This document shows positions 37,371 to 47,793 of a stretch of 64,000 bases of DNA, one piece after another; position 1 is the stretch's first letter, and the number at the start of each line of letters is the position of its first letter. This stretch comes from Archangium sp. (lineage in GTDB: Bacteria; Myxococcota; Myxococcia; Myxococcales; Myxococcaceae). Location of the stretch: NCBI GenBank assembly GCA_030695565.1, contig JAUYRZ010000064.1:35284-99283 (forward strand). Reading direction: 5' to 3'. Under the pieces are notes generated by a model that ran no database searches, was not told the origin of the DNA, and saw nothing but the letters and a program-made list of their open reading frames with translations. The position numbers and the translations under genes were made by a program.

Positions 37371-37664
37371 CTAGAAGCGCCCCTGAAGACTCACTCCGAG
37401 GGGCGCACCCGGCGCGGACGGCGTCGCGTCACCACGGCGGATGGTTGCGGGTGCTCCTGCGCGCTGAACCGGGAGCCGCGGTTCACAATGTCCGCGCCCT
37501 TCCGTCGTGATGCAGACGTTCTCGTGACGGCAGTCGGTGTCTTGCGCGCAGGGGAACTCGCAGCTGCCGGCAATGCTCTGAGCACCAAGCGCGCAGGTCG
37601 GGCTTTGCGCGCGGGCGGCCAGCGTCAGCAGCGCGGTGATCAGTCCGAGCGTTCGGGCGTTCAA
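37371..37664 (-). pseudogene. Internally deleted copy of the exported Cys-rich protein
   Basis: A 97-codon frame that copies both ends of the protein at 33.6-34.2 kb. The signal peptide and Cys-rich module are kept (MNARTLGLITALLTLAARAQ, CRHENVCITTEGRGHCE), then RRGDAT runs straight into PSAPGAPLGVSLQGRF, so about 110 codons holding the membrane helices are gone in frame. The ATG start is now TTG. It could still yield a small secreted Cys-rich protein, so pseudogene status is a judgement. Confidence 0.75.
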
Positions 37665-37733
37665 GGCAGCTGCGTCATGTCATTCGAGAAGCATCATGGG
37701 GCCTCTCCGGACGGAGCGGAAGCAGCGGGGCCC

Positions 37734-39425
37734 TCACCCCAAACACCTGGTTCGACGCAGGAGCAGCAGGCCCACCATCGCCAGCAGACCCTGGGCTCCG
37801 CTCTGACAACCACATCCCTGCACCTTCATTGGATCGACCAGCGCGCTGTTCATCGGCACGTTGTTCACCACGTTTTCCGGCGCGCCTTCCTCTCGCAGCA
37901 CCTCGATCAGCAGCGAGGCCGGCAGCTTCGAACGATCCACCCCCACCGACGAGAAGCGGCCCTGGGGATACGGAAGATCCCACCCCTGCTCGGTGGTGAG
38001 CAGCGCGCTGGTCTCCTGCCCGCTTCGATCGCACGTCACGTTCATCGTGGCGGTGTGCACGTTGCTCACGTTCGGCAGCTCGGGGTTGAAGGAGAATGCG
38101 GGGTCCTTGTTCATGTCAGCGGGAGAAATCGTGCTGTAGAGCCGGGTGAGCGTGGGCTGCTCCTCGAAGAGCTTCGAGGCGTTCTGGGTGGGCACCACCA
38201 CGCGCTCCCACACTTCGTCGGCCATCAACGCGGGTTGAAAATCGGGGGCCGGCGCCTGGGCCTTCAGCGCGCGATAGTTCGCGTAGAACGTATCGGCCGT
38301 GACGCCTGGAGGGGGCGGCAAGTACTTCACCAACGTCGCCTTGAGCGGCCCCGGCAACACCGGCCCTGCGAACGGCGCGAGCGACGAAGGCGCGGCGAAG
38401 TTTCTCAGGAAGAGCAAGTCGATGAACTGCTCGGGCGTCGAAGCAGTGGCGAACTCCGACTTCGTACCGAAGCGACCGGGAGGCGTGAGCACGCCGCGCA
38501 TCACCCTGCTGGAGCCGGCGAATTCGGTGACGAAGGTGTGTCGGCCCGGGGCTTCACCGACCGCGCGGATCACCACGTCGTTGTAGTTCGCGCCGCGCGA
38601 GGGCCAGTCGATGACCGAGTCGTTGAGCACGGTGTGGTTGTAGTTGCGGGGAATGGCGCGGCCAGTGCCCAGCATCCACACCTGCACGCCCATGTTCTCC
38701 GTCGCGCCGGTCGCGGTGAGCGTGATGGGAATGACGCCGAGGTCGCTGGTGTACCGCAACACCACCGGGAGCAGGTCGCCCGCGGTGTTGCCCGCCCGGA
38801 GCTTGAGCGCGAGGAAGAAGCCGCCTTCGCGGATGTACGGCGCGACGGACTCGTCGGTGCCCGCGGGCACGAAGTAGCGATGGGTGGCGAGCCATTCGAG
38901 CATGGCCGTCTTCGAATCAGCGCGGAGCACCGCGTAGTCGTAGGGACCCACCGAGTCCTGCACCACCAACGGACTGATGCCGGCGTCGTTGGGCGAGCCG
39001 ACACCCGCGTCGGCGAAGCCTCCGGTGCCCGTACCGCCGCCTGCGCCCGACCCGAAACCGAACTGCGGACAGTTCGGATCGAACACCGTGTTCAGCTGGT
39101 AGCGCGGCTGCGTGGTGGAGATCAGGCGGGTGAAGAGCTCGTCGGTGCCCAGCTCCAGCGTGGGCACCGAAGGCAGCGGCAACAACCAGCCGAAGTCCTG
39201 CCCGGCGGCGCCTGAGTACTGCACCTGCACGTGCGCGGTGACTTGCCCGTTCTGCACGGCGAACAGAATGCGCTCACCCGCCTGCAGCACCGGCACGGTG
39301 GGGTCGGGAGGCGTGAAGCAGCCGCAGGCCTCAGCGCGCTCAGACCACGAGCCGAGGGCTACGGCGCACGACAAGGTCAGGGCGAGTTTCAAGAGCACCT
39401 CCAGGGTGTGGAGCCGATTGGACAC
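37734..39425 (-). CDS. DUF2330 surface protein with MYXO-CTERM-like tail
   Basis: A 563-residue exported protein from GTG 39425 (an in-frame GTG at 39398 is an alternative). The signal region (LLKLALTLSCAVALGSWSERAEA) runs into CGCFTPPDPTVPVLQAGERILF and GQDFGWLLPLPSVPTLELGTDELF, the signature of DUF2330 proteins, which are frequent in myxobacteria and of unknown function. The C-terminus, VQGCGCQSGAQGLLAMVG then LLLLRRTR, is a MYXO-CTERM-like tail, so surface display is likely. It is divergent from the alpha/alpha-barrel-like gene with 103 bp between. Confidence 0.88.
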   Translation of the reverse strand: MSNRLHTLEVLLKLALTLSCAVALGSWSERAEACGCFTPPDPTVPVLQAGERILFAVQNGQVTAHVQVQYSGAAGQDFGWLLPLPSVPTLELGTDELFTRLISTTQPRYQLNTVFDPNCPQFGFGSGAGGGTGTGGFADAGVGSPNDAGISPLVVQDSVGPYDYAVLRADSKTAMLEWLATHRYFVPAGTDESVAPYIREGGFFLALKLRAGNTAGDLLPVVLRYTSDLGVIPITLTATGATENMGVQVWMLGTGRAIPRNYNHTVLNDSVIDWPSRGANYNDVVIRAVGEAPGRHTFVTEFAGSSRVMRGVLTPPGRFGTKSEFATASTPEQFIDLLFLRNFAAPSSLAPFAGPVLPGPLKATLVKYLPPPPGVTADTFYANYRALKAQAPAPDFQPALMADEVWERVVVPTQNASKLFEEQPTLTRLYSTISPADMNKDPAFSFNPELPNVSNVHTATMNVTCDRSGQETSALLTTEQGWDLPYPQGRFSSVGVDRSKLPASLLIEVLREEGAPENVVNNVPMNSALVDPMKVQGCGCQSGAQGLLAMVGLLLLRRTRCLG

Positions 39426-39528
39426 CCGAGCCGCCCCAGGTGGGACATGGCAGACCGTTCACCCGCGCGCCACGACCGGTCAGCCTCGTGGGCCGCTCGG
39501 CTCATCGGCCGGGCCCTACCGTCAGGGT

Positions 39529-40692
39529 ATGCGTCGAGCCCTGCTGCCCCTGTGTCTGCTCTGTGCGTTCACCGTGCTCTGGCCGCGGGTGCTCAGGGCG
39601 TGGTTTCAGCCGGACGTGGCACCCGTCTTCGATCGGAACGCGCTCCACCCGCTCGCCGCGGGGTTGGCAGCACATCAGGTGGGGGTGTGGACGGCGCCGG
39701 GTGACGCCGCGCGCGACGCCCGGCAGAGCAACCCGGAGTGGGACTTCATGGGCCGCACCTTCCTCGCCTGGTCAGCGGCGAACATGGCGCTGCGGGATCC
39801 CGCGCGGAAAGCCGAACACCTCGAGACGATCGATCGATTGATCTCGCGCACGCTCGACCTCGAAGCGAAGCACGGCTTTCGTCATTTCCTCATGCGGTAC
39901 GGGCAGGCCGACACGTTCGTGGCCCAACCCGCGCGCAGCTTGTTCGTCGATGGAGAGATCGCCTTGATGCTCGCGCTGCGCAGAGTGGTGGAAGACCGGT
40001 GGACCGAACGGGTGCTGCTGCAGCGGCGACTCGGGGTGATGGAAGCCCAGCTGCGCGCGAGCCCTCTCATCGCAGCCGAGAGCTACCCCGATGAGTGCTG
40101 GACGTTCGATCACGCCAACGCGATGGCCGCCTTCCGGATCGCCGACGTGCTCGATGGCAGTGATCATTCAGAGCTGATCTCCGCGTGGCTCCGCGTCGCG
40201 CGGGAGCGGTTGATCGATCCCTCCACGGGGCTGCTGGTCTCCAGCTACCGGCTCGACGGCACCGTGAAGGACGGGCCCGAGGGTTCGACCATCTGGCTGA
40301 CCGCGCATGCGCTCGACTTGATCGATCCGGTCTTCGCGGCGGATCAGTACGCACGCGCGCGGCTGCACCTCGACCATTCGATCGCGGGGTTCTGGCTCGC
40401 TCGCGAGTGGCCGAAGGGCAGTGATGGGCGCATCGACATCGACTCCGGGGTTCAGTTGCCCATCGTGGAGGCGAGCCCTTCGTCGTCGGCGTTCGCGCTG
40501 ATGGCGGCTGCCAACTTCGGTGATCGCGAGGCGCTGAGTGGCTTGATGGCCTCGCTCACCTTCGCGGCGTTTCCCGTGGAGGACTCGACGGGCACTCACT
40601 TCGCCGCGAGCAACGCGGTGGGCGACTCGGTGATTCTCTACGCACTCACGCTCGGCCCCGCGTGGGACCGGGTGAAGAGGAGCGGCCGATGA
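39529..40692 (+). CDS. Exported or membrane-anchored alpha-helical (alpha/alpha-barrel-like) protein
   Basis: A 387-residue protein. The frame is open well upstream, but the ATG at 39529 begins a clear signal/anchor (RRALLPLCLLCAFTVLWPRVLRAW) and the codons before it lie in the divergent gene region. Many helix pairs follow, with aromatic and His-containing stretches (AESYPDECWTFDHANAMAAF, GSTIWLTAHALDLIDPV, EASPSSSAFALMAAANFGD). The overall look recalls the toroid fold of linalool dehydratase/isomerase-like and glycosidase-like proteins, but this is only a resemblance. Its stop overlaps the next start (ATGA). Confidence 0.7.
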   Translation: MRRALLPLCLLCAFTVLWPRVLRAWFQPDVAPVFDRNALHPLAAGLAAHQVGVWTAPGDAARDARQSNPEWDFMGRTFLAWSAANMALRDPARKAEHLETIDRLISRTLDLEAKHGFRHFLMRYGQADTFVAQPARSLFVDGEIALMLALRRVVEDRWTERVLLQRRLGVMEAQLRASPLIAAESYPDECWTFDHANAMAAFRIADVLDGSDHSELISAWLRVARERLIDPSTGLLVSSYRLDGTVKDGPEGSTIWLTAHALDLIDPVFAADQYARARLHLDHSIAGFWLAREWPKGSDGRIDIDSGVQLPIVEASPSSSAFALMAAANFGDREALSGLMASLTFAAFPVEDSTGTHFAASNAVGDSVILYALTLGPAWDRVKRSGR

Positions 40693-40964
40693 GACGCAAA
40701 ATGGCGCGGATCGCGGTGGTGCTCTGGGTGGTGGCGGGCCTGGTGTCGCTGGCTGGGTGGACGAGCTCGTTGTCGGCGCTCTCGTTCACGTACGCACCGG
40801 ATGAAGAGATCGCCTACGCGATGATGAAGTCGGGGGTGGTGTTGGTCGCCTGGTTCGGCGCGGTGATGGTGGCGCCGGTGATGATGCTCACGGCGATGAC
40901 GTGGTCGTTGATCAACCTCGCCCTGCGAAAGCGGGGAGAGGTCGGTCCTGAAGGGACCGGGTGA
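40689..40964 (+). CDS. Small two-helix membrane protein
   Basis: A 91-residue protein whose ATG overlaps the previous stop (ATGA), so the two genes are translationally coupled. Two hydrophobic helices are visible (IAVVLWVVAGLVSLAGW and VLVAWFGAVMVAPVMMLTAM). The last ~14 residues (LRKRGEVGPEGTG) and the stop codon are encoded by a REP-like element. Probably a partner of the upstream helical protein; function unknown. Confidence 0.75.
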   Translation: MRRKMARIAVVLWVVAGLVSLAGWTSSLSALSFTYAPDEEIAYAMMKSGVVLVAWFGAVMVAPVMMLTAMTWSLINLALRKRGEVGPEGTG

Positions 40965-41033
40965 GGGGCTCGGCTCCGGTGCCCGCGCGGCCCCTCACCC
41001 CGACCCTCTCCCCGCTTCGCGAGGAGAGGGAGC
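40918..41033. repeat. Pair of REP-like elements in opposite orientation
   Basis: A first copy (about 40918-40970, GCGGGGAGAGGTCGGTCC .. GGACCGGGTGAGGGGC) and a second, inverted copy (about 40990-41033, GGCCCCTCACCCCGACCCTC .. GAGAGGGAG) flank a short GC-rich centre. Together they could fold into one long hairpin. They separate convergent genes (small membrane protein and acs); the first copy also encodes the end of the small membrane protein. Confidence 0.85.
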
Positions 41034-41037
41034 ACGG

Positions 41038-42984
<1,947 letters not shown>

Positions 42985-43042
42985 GGGCCGGGTTCTACAC
43001 CGCGGATCTGCAAGGGCGCATCACGCACCGTTTGCGCGATGA

Positions 43043-43085
43043 GCTCCCTCTCGCTGCGAAGCGGGGAGAGGGTTGGGGTGGGGCC
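43043..43085. repeat. REP-like palindromic element upstream of the ASH/VWA lipoprotein gene
   Basis: CTCCCTCTCGCTGCGAAGCGGGGAG, then AGGGTTGGGGTGGGGCC. Unlike most copies it lies 5' of a gene, in the 179-bp gap between the divergent acs and ASH/VWA genes, about 80 bases before the lipoprotein start. Confidence 0.8.
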
Positions 43086-43163
43086 ATTCGAGCAATGGCG
43101 CCCTGCTTGACCTCGCCTCCCATCGTCAGCACATTCCCGAGGCCTTCGCCCCGGGGAGTTCCC

Positions 43164-46100
43164 ATGCTTCGTCTGCCTTCCGTTCGAGTCGCTCTCGCAG
43201 CGTTGACCCTCGTCGTCTCGGTCTCGGGGTGTGACTGCGGCAAGGTCATCGTCGACGGCACAGTGGGCGATCTCGGCGTGATCTGGCGCGACGGCGCAGG
43301 CGAGCGGGTGATCAGCCGCGACGCGGTCTACGACTTCGGCGCAGCGCTGGTCGGTGAACGCAAGCCGCTGACCATGACCGTGCAGAACAACGGCGTGGGC
43401 AAGCTCACCGTCACCACCCTCGAGCAGACCGAAGGCGCCGAGGTGGCCATCGGCGCCGGCACGGCGACCTCCGACTTCGAGATCGAGTTCATCCCCGTCG
43501 ACCTGTTTCCTTCCGGCCGCGCCGAGTACGCGATGCACTTCACCCCGAAGTCGCTCTCGGGCGCGTTCGAGGCGAAGTTGAAGCTGAGCTCCGAAGGCAC
43601 GCGCCTGGAAGACTCGACCGCGGTGATCACCCTGCGCGGCACCGCCGAACGGGGCGCCTGTGAGTTCCCGCGGGTGATCGACTTCGGCAAGGTGCCGGTG
43701 GGCGACACGCTGTCCTCGACGCTCGCGTTCAACAACCCCACCGCGGTCGACGCCGCGGGTTTCGTGGGCGAGCTGATGGGCGCGGAGTCCACCCTCTTCG
43801 GTGTCACCCCGCGCGGTGACCTGCCGGTCGCTTCCATGTCGAGCGCCAACGTCACCTTCACGTTCTCACCCACCGAGCTGCGCGTGTCCGAGGCGACCGT
43901 CGTGGTGCGCGGCGCGGGTGGTTGCCCCGACACGACCATCACCGTGCGCGGCGAAGGCAGCGGAGCGGTGCTCACCTGGGCCCCGATGCAGCTGGTGTAC
44001 GGCCACGTCACGCCGGGCGCCGAGAAGGTGATGGAGGTGCTCTTCAGCAACACCAGCAACGTGCCCATCACCTTGACCGAGCTGAACAGCCTCGCGCCCG
44101 GCGACTTCTACGTGGTGCCCGGAGCAGGCCAGGATCCCGCCACCTTCACCGTGCCCGGCGGAGGCGCGCCCACGCCGCTGCGCATCGCATGCAACCCCGC
44201 GACGTTGGGCAATCGCGACTCGAGCCTCACCTTCAAGACGCCGCTGCGCAGCCTGGCGATGGGCACCATTCCCCTCAAGTGCACCGGTGGTGGCCCGCGC
44301 ATTCGCGCCACGCCGTCGCCCACGCTCGCTTTTGGCCGGGTGGCGTACTTCGCGGGTGGCACGGCTTCGGTCTCGCGCAAGGTGAACGTGCAGAACGTGG
44401 GCACCGCGCCGCCGATGCCGGACCTCACCGCGAACCTGTTTCTCGGGCAGCTCGCGCCTGATGGCACGGTGGGCCAGGTGCCGTTGTTCGAGGTGATTCC
44501 CGGAGCGGGCACCGCCGCTGGCGAGTTCGTGGTCTCGCTGGGCAGCCCCTACGATCCCGCGGTGGGCCTGGTCGCCGTGGCCGGCCGCAACTTCGTCGAC
44601 CTCGCGGTGACGCTGCTCCCGCAGAGCCTGGGCATGAAGCAGGCGGAGCTGATCATCCACTCCAACGATCCCCTCACCCCGGAAGTCCGCATCACCCTGA
44701 CGGCGAACGCGGTGCAACTGCCGCCGTGCGACATCCAGGTGAGCCCGGCGATGGCGAACTTCGGGCTGGTGACGCCGCCGAACACGAAGGACCTGCCCAT
44801 CACCATCACCAACCGGCTGAGCGGGGCCAACGACGTCTGTTACATCACGGGGCTCGATCTCGCCGCGGGCAGCGCGACCGCCTACTCCATCGTCGGCGGC
44901 CCGGTGGTGGAGAAGGAGCTGCAGCCTTCTGAAGCATGGACGGTGGTGGTGCGCGTCGCGCCGCCCGGCCCGGTGCCCACCTCGCTGATCACACTCACGG
45001 GAGAGCTCACCTTCAACATCGCCTCGCCCACCGCCCCGCGCGTCGGCGTGCCGTTGCGCACCTCGGTCGGCCCGGCCTGCGTGGCCATCACGCCCGACCC
45101 GCTCGACTTCGGTACGGTGAAGGTCGGCTGCAACAGCTCGACGCGCACGGTGAACGTCTACAACGTGTGCAGCACGCCGGTGACCATCAACGACTTCAGC
45201 ATTCCTTCCGCGGGCGGCTTGTTGCCCGGCAGCGCGGGATGCCCCGGCACCACCGCGTGCCCTGAGTTCTTCCTGGTCTCCGCGCCCACCATTCCCACCG
45301 GAGGACTCACGCTCGCTCCGGGTGCAGCGCCGTTGCAGGTGCAGCTCAGGTATCTGCCGCTCGACGTCGGCTCCGACACGGGCGCGTTGAGCGTCGACGT
45401 GGTGCAGAGCGGTCAGTCACTCTCGTACCTGCTGGGCATTCAGGGCAGCGCGGACACCACCGGCATGCAGGTCGACACCTTCCGGCAGAGCATGACGCCC
45501 AAGGCCGACATCCTGTTGGTGGTCGATGACTCGTGCTCGATGGGCGACAAGCAGATGAGCCTCGCGAGCAACTTCGCCTCGTTCATTCAGTACGCGAACG
45601 CGACCAACACCGACTACCAGATCGGTGTGGTCACCACGACGGAGGACAACCAGCCCTGCGTGCCGTTCGTGCCCTGCATCCCCGGCGCGGGAAAGCTGGT
45701 GGTGCGCAACGGCGTGGGCCCGATTCTCACGCGCAACACGCCGAATCTTTCGTCGGCCTTCTCCACGTTGGTGAACGTCGGCACGGATGGCTCAGGTGAA
45801 GAGAACGGGCTTGCCACCGCCACGCTCGCGCTCACGCCGCCGTTGAGCGCGGGTGGCAATGCAGGCTTCTTGCGCGTCGATGCCAACCTCGCGGTGGTGG
45901 TGATCTCGGATGCAGGTGATCAATCGGCGCAGCCGGTCAGCTACTACCAAAACCGGTTGATCAACGTGAAGGGCTTCAACCGGCTCTCGATGTTCACCTT
46001 CAGCACCATCGGCCCGTTCTTGCCGATGGCGCCGGCGGGTTGCACCTACGACGGCGGTGGTGATCCGCTGCGGTATTCGGCGCTGGTCAGCTTCACCTCG

Positions 46101-46367
46101 GGTGTCTCGGATGAAATCTGCAACGCGAGCTGGGCCACCACGCTGCAGAACCTGGGGCGTACGGCCTTTGGGTACCGCACGCAGTTCTTCCTGAACAACT
46201 CACCCGATCTCGCCGCGCAGCCGTTGGTGGTGAAGATCAACGGGGTGGCAGTGCCGGGCACGGGGTGGACGTACGACTCGGCGTCGAACTCGGTCATCTT
46301 CACCGCGACCACCACGCCGGGTGCGGGTGAGACGCTCACCGTCGAGTACGCCACGGTGTGTTTCTGA
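43164..46367 (+). CDS. ASH/choice-of-anchor-D lipoprotein with intact VWA domain
   Basis: A 1067-residue lipoprotein. The ATG at 43164 starts a clear signal peptide ending in the lipobox VSVSGC; upstream in-frame codons fall in the REP element. About six ASH-type beta domains follow (YDFGAALVGE, IDFGKVPVGDTLSS, LAFGRVAYFAGGTA, ANFGLVTPPNTKDLP, LDFGTVKVGCNSSTRT). At ~780-1000 comes a VWA domain with a complete metal-ion-dependent site ADILLVVDDSCSMGDK (D788, S790, S792). The C-terminal beta unit ends VEYATVCF. VWA domains bind protein or matrix ligands, so a surface adhesion or sensing role is likely. The lipoprotein at 22.9 kb is a paralogue with a broken metal site. Confidence 0.9.
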   Translation: MLRLPSVRVALAALTLVVSVSGCDCGKVIVDGTVGDLGVIWRDGAGERVISRDAVYDFGAALVGERKPLTMTVQNNGVGKLTVTTLEQTEGAEVAIGAGTATSDFEIEFIPVDLFPSGRAEYAMHFTPKSLSGAFEAKLKLSSEGTRLEDSTAVITLRGTAERGACEFPRVIDFGKVPVGDTLSSTLAFNNPTAVDAAGFVGELMGAESTLFGVTPRGDLPVASMSSANVTFTFSPTELRVSEATVVVRGAGGCPDTTITVRGEGSGAVLTWAPMQLVYGHVTPGAEKVMEVLFSNTSNVPITLTELNSLAPGDFYVVPGAGQDPATFTVPGGGAPTPLRIACNPATLGNRDSSLTFKTPLRSLAMGTIPLKCTGGGPRIRATPSPTLAFGRVAYFAGGTASVSRKVNVQNVGTAPPMPDLTANLFLGQLAPDGTVGQVPLFEVIPGAGTAAGEFVVSLGSPYDPAVGLVAVAGRNFVDLAVTLLPQSLGMKQAELIIHSNDPLTPEVRITLTANAVQLPPCDIQVSPAMANFGLVTPPNTKDLPITITNRLSGANDVCYITGLDLAAGSATAYSIVGGPVVEKELQPSEAWTVVVRVAPPGPVPTSLITLTGELTFNIASPTAPRVGVPLRTSVGPACVAITPDPLDFGTVKVGCNSSTRTVNVYNVCSTPVTINDFSIPSAGGLLPGSAGCPGTTACPEFFLVSAPTIPTGGLTLAPGAAPLQVQLRYLPLDVGSDTGALSVDVVQSGQSLSYLLGIQGSADTTGMQVDTFRQSMTPKADILLVVDDSCSMGDKQMSLASNFASFIQYANATNTDYQIGVVTTTEDNQPCVPFVPCIPGAGKLVVRNGVGPILTRNTPNLSSAFSTLVNVGTDGSGEENGLATATLALTPPLSAGGNAGFLRVDANLAVVVISDAGDQSAQPVSYYQNRLINVKGFNRLSMFTFSTIGPFLPMAPAGCTYDGGGDPLRYSALVSFTSGVSDEICNASWATTLQNLGRTAFGYRTQFFLNNSPDLAAQPLVVKINGVAVPGTGWTYDSASNSVIFTATTTPGAGETLTVEYATVCF

Positions 46368-46450
46368 GCTGAAGAACACCGGCGATTCCATCGAAGGAAG
46401 ACCCACCGTTCGCATCGAGCGCAGCTCGGTCGGGGGAACGGTGTGGAGCC

Positions 46451-47746
46451 TCACTTCGCGTGCGCGTGGAGCCTGAGCAACTTCACGCGCCGCGCTGACG
46501 CGTCGACGACCTCGAGCGTGGTGCCATCGTCGAACGTGACCGTCTCCCCCACCGAGGGAATCGTGGCAACCCGGTCGAGCACCAGGCCCGCAATGGTCTT
46601 CCACCCTTCTCCTTCCGGCAGCGCCAGCCCCAGCGCTTGATTGACGTCGCGTACGGAGGTCGCGCCTTCGACCAGCACACGTCCGTCGGCCTCGCGGCGA
46701 AAGGGCTCGGGCGTGTCGGCGTGTTCGTTGAACACCTCGCCCACCAGCTCCTCGATGAGATCCTCCATCGCGACCAGCCCCGCGAAGCCGCCGTGTTCAT
46801 CCATCACGATCGCGAAGGGCTGATGGCGCGCGCGCATCTCGACGAGCAGCTCCACCGCTGACTTGAACGTCGGCACGAAGAGCGGCGTGCGCAGCACCTC
46901 TTCGAGCACCACCGGCTTCTGCGCCCAGACGGTGCCGATGATGTCCTTGATGCTGAGGTAGCCGACGATGGTGTCGACCTGGCCCTGGTACACGGGCACG
47001 CGCGTGTGCGGCTGCCCGACCAGGATTCGCCGGAGCGTCTCCTGGCTCGCGTCGCGTGGCACCGCGGTCACCTGGCTGCGAGGGATCATCACGTCGACGG
47101 CGCGCAGCCGCGAGAAGCCGAGCGCGCGCGCGGCGATCTCCCCGGCCTGCGGGTGCACGGTGCCGGCGTCAGTCGCTTCTTTCACCAGCTGACGCAGCTC
47201 ATCGGGGGACAGCCGCGCCTCGATGAAGTTGGTGCTGTCTCCGAAGACGCGCAGCACCAGGTTGCTGCTCGCGGTGAGCGCCCAGACCAGCGGCCGCGCG
47301 AGCACGGAGAGCAGCAGCAGCGGCTGGCCCATCACCAGCGCGTAGCGTTCGGATGAACGCAGCGCGAGTGACTTGGGCACCAGCTCACCGAGCACCAGCG
47401 AGAGATACGAGATGAGACTGACCACCACCGTGATGGCGATCCACGACGCGTGAGGGGCGAGCCATTCGCTGCGGGCGAGCAGCGGGGCCACGTCGGCAGC
47501 GAAGTTGGCGCCGCCGAAGGCACCGGCGGTGGCGCTCACGACCGTGATGCCGATCTGCACGGTGGCGAGAAAACCTTCGGGGTGCTGGCGCAGCCGCATC
47601 ACGGCGCGCGCGGAGGAGCTGCCGCGATCGACCAGCTCTTTCAGCCGGGTCTTGCGCATGGAGACGATGGCGATCTCTGCGCCGGCCAACACCCCGTTGA
47701 CGAGCACGAGGGCCAACAGCACGAGCACCTCGAGCGCCAATCCCAT
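46451..47746 (-). CDS. CNNM/CorC/HlyC-family membrane protein (DUF21-CBS-CorC)
   Basis: A 431-residue protein. An N-terminal DUF21 domain with three or four helices (~1-190; LVNGVLAGAEIAIVSMRKTRL, TVQIGITVVSATAGAFGG) is followed by a CBS pair (~205-335; DVMIPRSQVTAV, VDTIVGYLSIKDIIG, AIVMDEHGGFAGLVAMEDLIEELVGE) and a CorC_HlyC domain (~345-425; ADGRVLVEGATSVRDVN). The modern view of the family is Mg2+/Co2+ export or homeostasis, with CBS domains sensing nucleotides; the old name haemolysin is misleading. Divergent from the kinase gene with a 47-bp gap. Confidence 0.93.
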   Translation of the reverse strand: MGLALEVLVLLALVLVNGVLAGAEIAIVSMRKTRLKELVDRGSSSARAVMRLRQHPEGFLATVQIGITVVSATAGAFGGANFAADVAPLLARSEWLAPHASWIAITVVVSLISYLSLVLGELVPKSLALRSSERYALVMGQPLLLLSVLARPLVWALTASSNLVLRVFGDSTNFIEARLSPDELRQLVKEATDAGTVHPQAGEIAARALGFSRLRAVDVMIPRSQVTAVPRDASQETLRRILVGQPHTRVPVYQGQVDTIVGYLSIKDIIGTVWAQKPVVLEEVLRTPLFVPTFKSAVELLVEMRARHQPFAIVMDEHGGFAGLVAMEDLIEELVGEVFNEHADTPEPFRREADGRVLVEGATSVRDVNQALGLALPEGEGWKTIAGLVLDRVATIPSVGETVTFDDGTTLEVVDASARRVKLLRLHAHAK

Positions 47747-47793
47747 GCGCAGAGGTAACCACCTCGAGGTGAGGGGCGGTACGGTCCATCCTC

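Noticed and set aside
37694..37736. REP-like sequence near the DUF2330 stop
   Set aside because: Shares CCCTCACCCC but the stem is not formed; could be chance or an eroded copy.
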